Under the pieces are notes generated by a model. That model did not search any database and was not told where the DNA came from. It saw only the letters and a program-made list of their open reading frames with translations. The translations under genes and the position numbers were made by a program. A stretch of 64,000 nt of DNA from a virus, in the IMG/VR virus record IMGVR_UViG_3300022921_000006, positions 45,696 through 109,695 of that record; one strand, written 5' to 3'. Position 1 is the stretch's first letter. The number at the start of each line of letters is the position of its first letter. Below, piece by piece: positions 46,184 through 55,317 of the stretch.

Positions 46184-47170
46184 TTAAAATATTGCTTCAG
46201 CATCCCATTCCATATGGCCCTTGCTGTAATTTGTGACTCTGTTTGCGAAGAAATCAGTGTGCTGTTTACCTGCTGATAAACTATCAAACCATTTCATTCT
46301 TTTAAGTGCATTAGGGTCAATTCCATTAACTACACCCTCATATCCTAAATCCCCCATTTTGGTATTAACTCTATGTTTAATAAATGAGATTAAATCTTCT
46401 TTAGAACACCCTTCAAGATCACCCAATTCATATACTTTCTCAATAAACTCAAGTTCGAGGTGAAGTGAAAGTAATGCAGCTTCTGTTATTGCTGTTTTGA
46501 GCTCCGGAGTGTTGAGCTCAGGGTTTTCCTGGATAAGTGTTCTAAATAACCAGCATCCTGCTTCTGAGTGCATTGATTCGTCTCTAATGCTCCACTCAAC
46601 AATTTGTCCCACTCCCTTAAGCTTATTTCGCATTTTAAAAGATAGGAGTACGGCGAAAGAGGAGAATAAATTGACCCCTTCTGTGAAAGCAGAAAATATA
46701 GCGAGGGATTTAGCGATTTCGTGCCAATCTTTTTCGCCATTAAAACTATCCCTAACTGACATAAGGTTTTCAATCTTAGCCATCGTAGTTTCGTCTTCGA
46801 GAAATTCTGAAAAGTCATCAAGTCCAAGTTCTTCATTTAATAGTGAATATGCTTCCGCATGTATTGTTTCAAAGGCCCCAAACGTTGTGGCCATCATAAT
46901 TATTTCGGGTTTACGGAACCATTTAGTTACCAAACCACTCCAGTAATCGTTTACTACAGTTTCAGTTTGGGCAAAACCTTTTAAAATGGATCCTACTATA
47001 TTTTTTTCGGTTTCTGTTAAGTTTTGTTTCCAATCGTTTACATCACTCATCATTGGTACTTCAGTGTGAAGCCAATGTGCCTGTTGTTGTTTTAGCCAAT
47101 AATTATGTGCTTCGGGATATTCGAAGGGTTTATAGACTACTCTCTCCTGCAATAGTTTGCTGTTTGCCAT
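46184..47170 (-). CDS. nrdB: Ribonucleotide reductase small subunit NrdB
   Basis: A 328-residue class I beta subunit. AFETIHAEAYSLLNEEL contains the E-x2-H iron site and the tyrosine seven residues after the Glu, where class Ia proteins hold the radical Tyr. EWSIRDESMHSEAG is the second E-x2-H. It sits 3 nt upstream of nrdA; together they make dNTP precursors. Confidence 0.95.
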   Translation of the reverse strand: MANSKLLQERVVYKPFEYPEAHNYWLKQQQAHWLHTEVPMMSDVNDWKQNLTETEKNIVGSILKGFAQTETVVNDYWSGLVTKWFRKPEIIMMATTFGAFETIHAEAYSLLNEELGLDDFSEFLEDETTMAKIENLMSVRDSFNGEKDWHEIAKSLAIFSAFTEGVNLFSSFAVLLSFKMRNKLKGVGQIVEWSIRDESMHSEAGCWLFRTLIQENPELNTPELKTAITEAALLSLHLELEFIEKVYELGDLEGCSKEDLISFIKHRVNTKMGDLGYEGVVNGIDPNALKRMKWFDSLSAGKQHTDFFANRVTNYSKGHMEWDAEAIF

Positions 47171-47180
47171 TTAAGTGTTT

Positions 47181-48542
47181 TTAAGAATTAAGTTGAAAAA
47201 ATTGTTGTGCTAGAAGATCTCGATCTAGGGTATTCATACTTGTCCCATCAATTTGTTGTACAGGAGAGGGACCTTCACTATCGTCAAAATGGTGATCCAT
47301 AACTTCAAAATGACCTGTAGATGTATCTGCGTTGACCGAAAATGTCATACCATCCATTCCGTATCTATTTTTCATAATGTGAAATCTACCTGTGCCATTT
47401 ACTTTATCTTCCTTTTTACGTGAAAGAGATATTGCAATGTCAGTAATCATAATTTTATCATAACTGCCAGCTGCCTTATCACCTTCAATTACATCATCTT
47501 TTGCCCCTGCTCTGTTTACTTGGGAAACAGACCAAACAGGCAATTGTAACTCTTTAGCGAGACCTTTAGTACTAATATAAATATCATCTATTTCTCCTTT
47601 ACGGTCTTGAACTCGCTTTTTAGATGAAAGAAGATCTACATAATCAATAATAACTAAATCAGGTTTAAAATCTAAATCCTCGCACTTTTGGAGGTGTGAA
47701 CGAAGAGTATTTATAGTTGCCTGCCCAGGAGCATATTCTTTGATAATAAGTTGGCCAGGTAGTTCTTTAACTATTTCGTCTACTCGTTCCCTATTTTTAA
47801 ATAGTGTATCTACTGACTTACCTGTGAAAAATGCATCGTAGCGTCGACCTACATAATCCTCGCCAAGTTCTAACGTATAGTGAACTACATTAAAGCCTAA
47901 TTTTACGGCATAGCCACCAAGCGCAACCAAAGTCCACGACTTACCTCCTCCAGGATTACCAAATATAAGACCAAAATCTCCGTTACCCAGACCCCCCTGC
48001 ATAAGGTCATTAAATTTATCCCAAGGAGTTGGTACAACTGCTCTTGCTTCTTCCCGATAACGAGCTTCAGTATCTTTAATATATTCATGTCCTATGTTTT
48101 TTTCTGCACCTGCTTTTAATGCATTATCAATAAGATTCCTAATAGACTCAAAATCACCAGAGTTAAGTAAGTCCACTGAGTTAAGTAGTGCTTTTTTGAG
48201 TTGCTGGTTCTTACAGAAAGATGAAAATTCTTTTTCAACATATTCTAAATCTTCATTTGAGGCTTGGTAAGCTTCTCTAAGTTGTTCTTTAATAGATAGC
48301 TGGAGGACATCATTTTCTACTTTTTTCATTTCTACCCTCAACACTTCCATTGTGGGTGTTGTATGGTATTGTTCGTAATAATCTAAAATTTGTCCAATAA
48401 TCCACTTGTGTGCTGAATTGTCGAAGTATTCTTCAGTTAATATATCATATATATTTTGAAGGAATTCTTTGTGTGTAAGCAAAGAGGATAGAACCTTTAC
48501 TTGAAAGGCTGTACCATATGTTGAGAGACTATTAAGCGTCAT
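47181..48542 (-). CDS. 41: Replicative DNA helicase, DnaB/gp41-like
   Basis: A 453-residue helicase. An N-terminal helical domain (residues 1-150) is followed by a RecA-like core with Walker A GNPGGGKS (195-202), Walker B LVIIDYVDLLSS, and VWSVSQVNRAGAK (motif H3-type). Unwinds the lagging strand. No separate primase (gp61) is visible nearby. Overlaps the exonuclease gene by 11 nt. Confidence 0.92.
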   Translation of the reverse strand: MTLNSLSTYGTAFQVKVLSSLLTHKEFLQNIYDILTEEYFDNSAHKWIIGQILDYYEQYHTTPTMEVLRVEMKKVENDVLQLSIKEQLREAYQASNEDLEYVEKEFSSFCKNQQLKKALLNSVDLLNSGDFESIRNLIDNALKAGAEKNIGHEYIKDTEARYREEARAVVPTPWDKFNDLMQGGLGNGDFGLIFGNPGGGKSWTLVALGGYAVKLGFNVVHYTLELGEDYVGRRYDAFFTGKSVDTLFKNRERVDEIVKELPGQLIIKEYAPGQATINTLRSHLQKCEDLDFKPDLVIIDYVDLLSSKKRVQDRKGEIDDIYISTKGLAKELQLPVWSVSQVNRAGAKDDVIEGDKAAGSYDKIMITDIAISLSRKKEDKVNGTGRFHIMKNRYGMDGMTFSVNADTSTGHFEVMDHHFDDSEGPSPVQQIDGTSMNTLDRDLLAQQFFQLNS

Positions 48543-49569
48543 AAACTAATCTTGTAAATGTATCTTTTAACCAAAATTCTGTATTTTTAATAATGTGGGT
48601 CATACCATCTTCGTTGTATAAACTCATGAACTCAAGTATACGGAGTTCATTTAATGGTTCCTCGGTTAGTTGAGATAAATCTTGCTTTTCTTTTTCTGAT
48701 AGCATGGGTTCACTTAAGTCCATAATCTTTTTAGTGTTTAAAAGCTTGTCCCAATCTTGAATTACCCTAGCATATACTACACTATTTTTTAGCTTTTGTT
48801 CACTAATTTTAAATAGTTGATCAAATTCAAGTTCACCCTCCCCTAACTCAGGGAAACGCTTTAGCACACCTTTTTTACCTAAGCCTTTAATACCAGGTAC
48901 TTTATCAGAGGCATCACCTACTAACACTTTATAATGAATAAAGTTTTGAGGTATAATACCAAACTTTTCCTTTACAGTACGTGGGTCATAAAATTCTCGT
49001 TCTATAGGGCGGTAAACTGTTACATTATCATCTATTAACTGAAGGAAATCCCTGTCACTAGAAACAATATATGATTTTGTATTAAAGCGTTTAGCCATAT
49101 CTTTTGACATATAAGCTATAATATCGTCTGCTTCTACTTTGTCTATTGATACCACTTTAACTGGTAAGCATTTTAGGTATTGGATTAAGCGGATGATTTG
49201 GTCTACTTTAGCATTATTTTCATCATCAATACTATCAAAAATATCCCAATTAGTAATACGAGTTAAGTTTCTACCTGTTTTGTATTCGGGGAGTAGGTAC
49301 CTCCTATTAGTGGAGGCACCCACTCCATCGAATACTATATATATAGAGGTAGGTTGTATTTGGTTTATAAGAGAACCTAACGAACGTAAAAACCCAGACA
49401 ACCCCCCTATATGTGTGCCTGTATGGTTAACAAATTTAAGCATAGCAAAATTACGCAAAAATAAGTTTAAACCATCAATAAACACCACCCTCTCATGTTG
49501 GCCAGGTTTAGCAGTCGGTTCCCCTTGCTCAATGTTATTGAGCATTTCCAAATAATCCTTCCTATTCAT
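48532..49569 (-). CDS. rnh: 5'-3' exonuclease / RNase H (FEN-like)
   Basis: A 345-residue FEN/PIN-domain nuclease: VVFIDGLNLFLRNF (first Asp), IYIVFDGVGASTNRR, VEADDIIAYMSKD and YIVSSDRDFLQLI (metal acids), then VLVGDASDKVPGIKGLGKKG, the helix-hairpin DNA-binding motif. In T4, Rnh removes Okazaki primers. Shares one base with uvsX. Confidence 0.9.
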   Translation of the reverse strand: MNRKDYLEMLNNIEQGEPTAKPGQHERVVFIDGLNLFLRNFAMLKFVNHTGTHIGGLSGFLRSLGSLINQIQPTSIYIVFDGVGASTNRRYLLPEYKTGRNLTRITNWDIFDSIDDENNAKVDQIIRLIQYLKCLPVKVVSIDKVEADDIIAYMSKDMAKRFNTKSYIVSSDRDFLQLIDDNVTVYRPIEREFYDPRTVKEKFGIIPQNFIHYKVLVGDASDKVPGIKGLGKKGVLKRFPELGEGELEFDQLFKISEQKLKNSVVYARVIQDWDKLLNTKKIMDLSEPMLSEKEKQDLSQLTEEPLNELRILEFMSLYNEDGMTHIIKNTEFWLKDTFTRLVYDA

Positions 49570-50645
49570 TAATCAGGTTCTTTTTCGAAGTGAGAAATAT
49601 CTTGTACTTCCTGATCTTCTTCCATGATATCAAAATCAATACCCCCTAAAATAGCTCTCCAGGCTTCTGCATGAGCGTCCTTATAGGTTTTAATTTCTTT
49701 ATCATTATCATTGATAAACCCATGAGGTGTCATAACAATTTTACCTCTGGTAGTAACTCCATTAATGTGATTTTTATCAATCTGAACATTGGTACGTTTA
49801 GCGAATTCTACCTGCTTACCATCTTTGATTGCTTTAATTTTAGATGTACCTGCAGACATTACATTGCCAAATGTTACTACAAATGTTGAATCAAACCACA
49901 TAGCGTATCCACCTTTATTCATCAACTTAGGTTGACCCATAGGTGATTCAGGTTTAAGTGTCCACACCTTATTAATACAAACTAATGTATTAGTATATGG
50001 ACTACTTTCTTTACGTGAAAGTACAATACGCTGGTTTACATTATTACCGAATTGGGTAGACATAGCACCAGCATTCCACTCATTATTATTTTTATTTGAT
50101 TTAAGTGACATTTCGCATGGTACTGAGCCAATTGAGTCCCACAAGAACAATAGATCGTAAGGTAGGTTACCTTTCTTTTGTTCGTCAATCAAATCTAAAA
50201 TAAACGCTGCTACGTCTTCAATAGAATTAATAGTTTCTCTATCTACATAAATAAAGTTACCATTATAATCTGTAATTTCACCAGTTTCTTCATCAACTAC
50301 TTCGTTGATTTCAAGACCCATCATTTTAGCATGTTCCCAACTCCATTTCATCTCTGTGATAATAAACACAGGGAGTATTCCTCGTTTCTGGCCGGAGACA
50401 GCCGCCTCAATTAAGGCGGTTGTCTTACCGGTATCAGAATGGCCTCTTAGTAGAACAATATGTCCTGCAGGTATGCCTGGAATTGAAGTTACATCCTGGA
50501 ATGCTTGGGAAAGTGGGATCCATTGTTGGGGCTTAAATTTAGCATTAGCATTAAGCATTTTCTTTTCCTTAAATTTGCTAAGGTCGAAATTTGCTTTAAG
50601 CTCTGCTGAAACTGCCTCTGTAAGTGATGCTTTTTTCCTAGGCAT
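49569..50645 (-). CDS. uvsX: Recombinase UvsX (RecA-like)
   Basis: A 358-residue RecA-fold protein. Walker A RGHSDTGKTT (68-76), FLWDSIGSVPCEMSL as Walker B, and a C-terminal acidic tail (EEDQEVQDISHFEKEPD). Promotes strand exchange and recombination-dependent replication. No UvsY homologue was recognised in the window. Shares one base with gene 32. Confidence 0.92.
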   Translation of the reverse strand: MPRKKASLTEAVSAELKANFDLSKFKEKKMLNANAKFKPQQWIPLSQAFQDVTSIPGIPAGHIVLLRGHSDTGKTTALIEAAVSGQKRGILPVFIITEMKWSWEHAKMMGLEINEVVDEETGEITDYNGNFIYVDRETINSIEDVAAFILDLIDEQKKGNLPYDLLFLWDSIGSVPCEMSLKSNKNNNEWNAGAMSTQFGNNVNQRIVLSRKESSPYTNTLVCINKVWTLKPESPMGQPKLMNKGGYAMWFDSTFVVTFGNVMSAGTSKIKAIKDGKQVEFAKRTNVQIDKNHINGVTTRGKIVMTPHGFINDNDKEIKTYKDAHAEAWRAILGGIDFDIMEEDQEVQDISHFEKEPD

Positions 50646-51451
50646 TAGCTAAATAATTCGTCAAATTGGTCTATCTTGCTCGTTTTTGTTGGGGGAGTCT
50701 TTAGAGCATAATTGTTTTGAGACCCCCCATTATCAAAAGGGAGGTCGTCGCCTTTTCCTTCATCAATAATATCTCCTTCTTGGGCTTCATCTTCAGGTGC
50801 CAAGAATGTTTGGAGATTGTTTTTCATATCCTCAAATGAATAACGCTTAAACACGTCAAGAGGATTTGATTGATCATCTAACCAGCTTTGAATCTGGTCA
50901 GCATCACCAAGTGGGGTTTGCTTAGTCTTAACACGAACCGAAGACTTATTATAAGCGGTTCCTGTTACATCAGGACCTACAGTATCAACTGTAATATCAC
51001 GTCCCTGATGAATATCTGTGTAGTCGCCAATGTCGTCATCATCAGCAAGTGAAAGGAATTCGAGGTAAGTATTCTTACCAAACTGCCAAAGTTTAACACC
51101 TTGATCTTCTTCACCACGTACAATTACAGGTACGAAGATACGCATTTTGGGGTCAAGCTTCTTAGCCAAACGCCAATTTTCCTTATCACTAGTTGTACGA
51201 AGTTGCTTCGCAAACTCAACAATTGGATCTTTTTCACCATAATTGATAGGTGAAATCATAACACGTTCACCAATCCCATAATGGAAGTATACTTCCGTAA
51301 AAGGATTTGCTTTGTTAAACTTATTAGGTACAATACGTACTACCTGTTTACCAATGCTTGGTTTCCAAAATAGACTCCGATCGGAGCCTCCATTTCCCTT
51401 ATTTTGCTGCTGTAGGGAATTCAGCTTACTGCGAATTGCGTTTAAATCCAT
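50645..51451 (-). CDS. 32: Single-stranded DNA-binding protein gp32-like, cysteine-free
   Basis: A 268-residue gp32-like protein. A basic N-terminus (LNAIRSKLNSLQQQNK) for cooperativity leads to an OB-type core (KPSIGKQVVRIVPNKFN, YFHYGIGERVMISP) and an acidic C-terminal tail ending DQFDELFS. It has no cysteine at all, so the zinc site of T4 gp32 (His plus three Cys) is absent. Upstream gene of the UvsX-exonuclease-helicase operon. Confidence 0.88.
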   Translation of the reverse strand: MDLNAIRSKLNSLQQQNKGNGGSDRSLFWKPSIGKQVVRIVPNKFNKANPFTEVYFHYGIGERVMISPINYGEKDPIVEFAKQLRTTSDKENWRLAKKLDPKMRIFVPVIVRGEEDQGVKLWQFGKNTYLEFLSLADDDDIGDYTDIHQGRDITVDTVGPDVTGTAYNKSSVRVKTKQTPLGDADQIQSWLDDQSNPLDVFKRYSFEDMKNNLQTFLAPEDEAQEGDIIDEGKGDDLPFDNGGSQNNYALKTPPTKTSKIDQFDELFS

Positions 51452-51489
51452 AATATAACTGTTTAAAATGTAACTTTCATTAAATATAA

Positions 51490-51508
51490 GGACCTAAATT
51501 TAAGGTCC
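51490..51508 (-). terminator. Hairpin between 51513 gene and gene 32
   Basis: Minus strand GGACCT-TAAATTT-AGGTCC, 6-bp stem with TTATATTT after it. A weak terminator that may also be part of the gene 32 leader; gp32 is autoregulated at the leader in T4. Confidence 0.5.
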
Positions 51509-51512
51509 CAAA

Positions 51513-51899
51513 TTAAAGTTCAATGATCTTGTGGATCCTTGTCTTTAATTGTCTTAACTCATTGTGCTGGGTTAGCAAAATGGTGTTTCTGTAATGTTGC
51601 CAATTCACCTTATATCTCACATCAACTACCCCTCCGTTTAAAGATTTAATTAGTTCATTAAGGGCGTTAATTGTATATAAAGTATTGGATTCTTTTTTTC
51701 TGTGGACTAATATGGTTTCGGGTAAAATTCTCTCTACGCTGCTCGGCTCTACGTTATATGTGCAAACATATTCGTCATTACTTTTTATATATAAAACAAA
51801 AATCTTTTTATAGAGTATATCGTAGCTAGATTTTACCTCCAATAATGTCCTCTCTAAATCCTCTAAAGAGGTAAAGGTACAAAATAGCTTGTTGTTCAT
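51513..51899 (-). CDS. Hypothetical protein
   Basis: A 128-residue protein (LFCTFTSLEDLERTLLEVKS, IFVLYIKSNDEYVCTYN), an alpha/beta type with a C-terminal basic region. No domain recognised. An AATATTTATA box lies 14 nt upstream. Lies between the family A polymerase and gp32, so a replication role is plausible. Confidence 0.55.
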   Translation of the reverse strand: MNNKLFCTFTSLEDLERTLLEVKSSYDILYKKIFVLYIKSNDEYVCTYNVEPSSVERILPETILVHRKKESNTLYTINALNELIKSLNGGVVDVRYKVNWQHYRNTILLTQHNELRQLKTRIHKIIEL

Positions 51900-51913
51900 G
51901 TTTGGGCTTTACA

Positions 51914-51923
51914 TATAAATATT
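51914..51923 (-). promoter_or_regulatory. AATATTTATA box (motif A)
   Basis: Minus strand AATATTTATA, 14 nt before the 51513-51899 start, overlapping the stop of the polymerase gene. Confidence 0.4.
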
Positions 51924-53178
51924 ACACCCTTTCTAAAGAACTATAATTGGGACCTGCCTCTACTTTAGTAGAAAATCCATATTTCTTAAATACAGCGAGG
52001 ATAGACAACACTACATATTTCTCATCCTTAGATACATCTAACAAGAATGAATCATAAGTATAATGAACAATCTTAGTTTCACTATTTTTAAGTATATGTA
52101 TGATTTCTTCTAAAATAAGCACATTATAATACGTTTCCGTGTTTTGAAGTATGTAATTAAACAGTTTTTGAGGCTTCATATCTGTTTTAAAAACATATCC
52201 AGATTTACACTTGTATTCTTCCTTACTACTTATATCCTCTATATATTTTTCTACACGTTTAAAGAATTCTAACTCTTTATATTCCTTAAATACCCCTCCG
52301 TATAGCTGTTTAAAAGTTAACTCCTTAGCCTTTTTATAATCTACCCCATACATGTCAGCAAATGCTTGGTGTATGTCTTCATGCTCAAATTTGTATCCTA
52401 CCAATTGTGCCGCTAATGTAGGGTGATAAGCACTAATATCAATCTCTAATAAAAAGTCGTTTTTAGGTATAAACGCTTCTCGACAACCATTTTTTTTATC
52501 CAACGCCATATAATTTACACCTCCATAAGTGTTTGAGGGTCGCGTAGTAGTTGTTTTTAGATTAAAACACGTATAAACATGGTCCCAAGGGGTAACATTA
52601 GCTTTAAAATACTTTTCAAATAACTCGGGATCTACCTTAATTCCCTCTTGTTCAATCCAATAAAACACATTTGTAGCTTTGATATTATAAAACTCAAAGT
52701 GTGGTGGTTTCTCCATAGAAAACACATGCTTAACCGCGTGAAATATCGTTTCACAACGTTCATAATGCTTTACTATGGGGATGATGCTACCTATATTGGC
52801 TATGTTAGGATATTGCCTATAGAAAAACTCATGGCATGGGAATGAGTCTGGGATATCTGTAGGATATATATAGTCTATGTCGCTAAGCTTTTTATTAGGT
52901 GCTATATTTAAAAATGCTTTCCTATCCCTTACAAATATTTCATCAAAACTATATATTAGATCATAAATTTCATCCATACCACAACTAGTGGTTTCGCTAT
53001 GTTGTAGTACAACTATAAATCCTTTTTTATAGTTTACTTCCCTAATATAAAACCCTTGGATTCCCCTATGGTAGGGGTGAACGTTTTCATTAGACCATAT
53101 AGGTTCAATAAAAACATTCTTAAAATTCTTTGCCCTAAGTTGGGTTAATTGTTCATTATTCTCTATGAGCCAAAACAT
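51922..53178 (-). CDS. Reduced family A DNA polymerase-like protein
   Basis: A 418-residue protein. The C-terminal half has family A motifs in order: TTTTRPSNTYGGVN (template/primer contact), FLLEIDISAYHPTLAAQL (motif A, catalytic Asp), AKELTFKQLYGG (O-helix motif B) and IVHYTYDSFLLDV (motif C, with YDS in place of HDE). The N-terminal 170 residues are not a clear exonuclease. Being compact and altered in motif C, it may be a specialised or weakened polymerase working beside the split family B enzyme. Confidence 0.75.
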   Translation of the reverse strand: MFWLIENNEQLTQLRAKNFKNVFIEPIWSNENVHPYHRGIQGFYIREVNYKKGFIVVLQHSETTSCGMDEIYDLIYSFDEIFVRDRKAFLNIAPNKKLSDIDYIYPTDIPDSFPCHEFFYRQYPNIANIGSIIPIVKHYERCETIFHAVKHVFSMEKPPHFEFYNIKATNVFYWIEQEGIKVDPELFEKYFKANVTPWDHVYTCFNLKTTTTRPSNTYGGVNYMALDKKNGCREAFIPKNDFLLEIDISAYHPTLAAQLVGYKFEHEDIHQAFADMYGVDYKKAKELTFKQLYGGVFKEYKELEFFKRVEKYIEDISSKEEYKCKSGYVFKTDMKPQKLFNYILQNTETYYNVLILEEIIHILKNSETKIVHYTYDSFLLDVSKDEKYVVLSILAVFKKYGFSTKVEAGPNYSSLERV

Positions 53179-54342
53179 TCACTCCAATATACGAACAAGA
53201 GCATTAGCAACCAAATCTGGGGTTATAGATTTTGAGCATTCAAAATGGCGGGGGGTATCTTTATGGTGGGGACACCACTCCCAATCTCCTGCATCTAATT
53301 TATGAGTATTAAAACATCCACGGCATACATTAGAGGGGGCACTTATTCTTTCACAATTTTGGAATTCAGTATACTCATCACTAAATCCTGAGATAAGAAT
53401 TGTAGGGGTATTTAAGGCCCAGCTAACCCAGGATAAACCACTACCTGTTCCTACAAAAGCTTCAGCGTTAAAAATGTCTGTGAATCTATCTTGGAAAGAA
53501 TAGTCACCTGTTTTATCTATTACATTTTGTAAGGTTCCTCCTAGTTTAGAATCATGCCAGCTATTTCCTAATTTTTCATAGGAAATCATAACTACTTTAT
53601 ATCCTGTTTCATTTAACCAATCAATTATAAGTTGCCACCCCCCCTTATTATTCCAATAAGAAGCATGTTTGGTTCCATGGGGGGCTATAACAACATATTT
53701 TTCTTTTATATTGCGTTTTTTATTTTTAATAAAAATAGAAGGTTTAATTTCTTGATATTGTAACCCCAATATGTCACTTGCAGTTTTTTGTAAGGGTTGG
53801 GTTTTTACTTCTTTTGGATTTTTATTTAAATTGATATTTTCTTCTTCGTAAAACCATCCTACTCTATACATAGCATATAAATCATGCACTATAGTATTAG
53901 GTTCTACAAATTCAACATTAGGATATTCTTTTTTAAACCAATCATTATGAAATGTAGAACACACAACTTTGCAATTATGTTGTTCTTGAAATTGTTTTAT
54001 ATAAGGAAACCATGCTAATGTATCTCCAATGGATTTAGAATCTAAATGAATATAAACTCTTTTATTAGTACAATCAAAAATATGTTCTTTTATTTTGTTT
54101 CCATTATTCCAAACTTCTACCCTCCACTTTATAAAATATTGAGGGTTAGGGGAAGTCCACATGTTATTGCTAATAGTATCCTCCCATATAAGTTCATTAG
54201 TTTTATAATTAAAGAACTTAACTAAATATTTCTTATCAAAAGAACCATTAATTTCAACTTTAGCTCCTTCAATGAAAGAAATATTTATTTTATTTTCATT
54301 AGTATTATAAGAAGCATTATAACTTAAATTATCGTATATCAT
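53179..54342 (-). CDS. GT9-like glycosyltransferase, BAHT/TibC-type heptosyltransferase
   Basis: A 387-residue protein. The N-terminal 90 residues are a beta domain; then HLDSKSIGDTLAWFPYIKQF opens a GT-B fold, with VIAPHGTKHASYWNNKGGW and AFVGTGSGLSWVSWAL as the donor-side motifs. The end has several Cys (NVCRGCF, EWCPHH, FECSKS) that resemble the metal-binding finger of autotransporter heptosyltransferases. These O-glycosylate Ser-rich adhesins; the Ser/Thr/Gly-repeat protein at 61676-64000 would be a natural acceptor. Confidence 0.7.
   Translation of the reverse strand: MIYDNLSYNASYNTNENKINISFIEGAKVEINGSFDKKYLVKFFNYKTNELIWEDTISNNMWTSPNPQYFIKWRVEVWNNGNKIKEHIFDCTNKRVYIHLDSKSIGDTLAWFPYIKQFQEQHNCKVVCSTFHNDWFKKEYPNVEFVEPNTIVHDLYAMYRVGWFYEEENINLNKNPKEVKTQPLQKTASDILGLQYQEIKPSIFIKNKKRNIKEKYVVIAPHGTKHASYWNNKGGWQLIIDWLNETGYKVVMISYEKLGNSWHDSKLGGTLQNVIDKTGDYSFQDRFTDIFNAEAFVGTGSGLSWVSWALNTPTILISGFSDEYTEFQNCERISAPSNVCRGCFNTHKLDAGDWEWCPHHKDTPRHFECSKSITPDLVANALVRILE
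53186..53195 (-). promoter_or_regulatory. TTCGTATATT box (motif B)
   Basis: Minus strand TTCGTATATT, 7 nt before the family A polymerase ATG, inside the last codons of the GT9-like gene. Confidence 0.45.
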
Positions 54343-55280
54343 AATTTTTCTAAAATTAAATTTTTAGTTTGATTAACATCCCCATTTGTATATGATACTA
54401 AATTATTGTTATCATACTGGTTTAAGTAGGTGGGGAGTTTTCTCATCAGAATAGGGAGTTTGTAGGAAAGTGATTCTTTAACTACTAAGGGGTTTAACTC
54501 TAAAATACTACTAAAATAAAATAAATCAGCAGCTTGTAAAAACTTTTCTACATCATTTCTTTCCCCCCATACTTTACAGTTTTTAGGTTTATTTTTCATT
54601 AAGGGACCCCAATAATCTTCAAAATTACCTGCTTGGTTTCCTATAAAGTGGAATATTATATCTTTATCTGTAAGGTGTTTTGCAACTTCGAATATTTCAC
54701 TTTGGTTTTTACCAGGGGTAAATAATCCTATATTAATTATATGTTTATAACTAGGATCAAATCCTAATTCTTTTTGGTATTTTTCTTTATTAGGAATTAA
54801 ATCCTCAATCGGATATTCCCAAATATCACAAGGAATTTTTACTACCGATTCAAATCTATTTTTACTCCACTCAGATACTAAAATAAATTTGTCTGGTAGT
54901 GAAGATAATTGGTTAGGGTCAGTGTATGAAGAATGTGTAGTAGATAAAATATAATAAGAACGATTAGGTTTATTAAAAATTTTATCTAAAATAATAGTAT
55001 CTATAAAATGCTCAGGAATTTCTTCAAAATGAACAATATCAGGTTTTATATTTTCTATGTGTTGTAATAAAACCTGTTTATCTTCATAAAGGGTAATTAA
55101 TTTATTTTCCCCTAGTAATTGTTTTATCTTATTTTTTTGAACAACGTATTCCCAACTTAAATCTTGATATTCTATTACATAAATGTTAAATTGAGATTTA
55201 AAATACTCTATTTTTTTTAAAAGATATTGTGGTAACCCTCCTGTTGACAAGTGAGGAGTTACGTAAAGTAACTTTTGCAT
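54339..55280 (-). CDS. Glycosyltransferase family 4 (GT-B)
   Basis: A 313-residue GT4 with LLYVTPHLSTGGLPQYLLKK as the N-terminal loop, NIGLFTPGKNQSEIFEVAKH, and LVVKESLSYKLPILMRK, a shortened E-x7-E region. ATGA overlap with the GT9-like gene downstream. Its place right after the fibre genes suggests virion glycosylation. Confidence 0.8.
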   Translation of the reverse strand: MQKLLYVTPHLSTGGLPQYLLKKIEYFKSQFNIYVIEYQDLSWEYVVQKNKIKQLLGENKLITLYEDKQVLLQHIENIKPDIVHFEEIPEHFIDTIILDKIFNKPNRSYYILSTTHSSYTDPNQLSSLPDKFILVSEWSKNRFESVVKIPCDIWEYPIEDLIPNKEKYQKELGFDPSYKHIINIGLFTPGKNQSEIFEVAKHLTDKDIIFHFIGNQAGNFEDYWGPLMKNKPKNCKVWGERNDVEKFLQAADLFYFSSILELNPLVVKESLSYKLPILMRKLPTYLNQYDNNNLVSYTNGDVNQTKNLILEKL

Positions 55281-55317
55281 AACATTTAATATAATAATTT
55301 TAATTTAAAAAAACAAA

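Noticed and set aside
46486-46946. Frames on both strands inside nrdB
   Set aside because: Shadows of a highly conserved gene; no domain and no start context.
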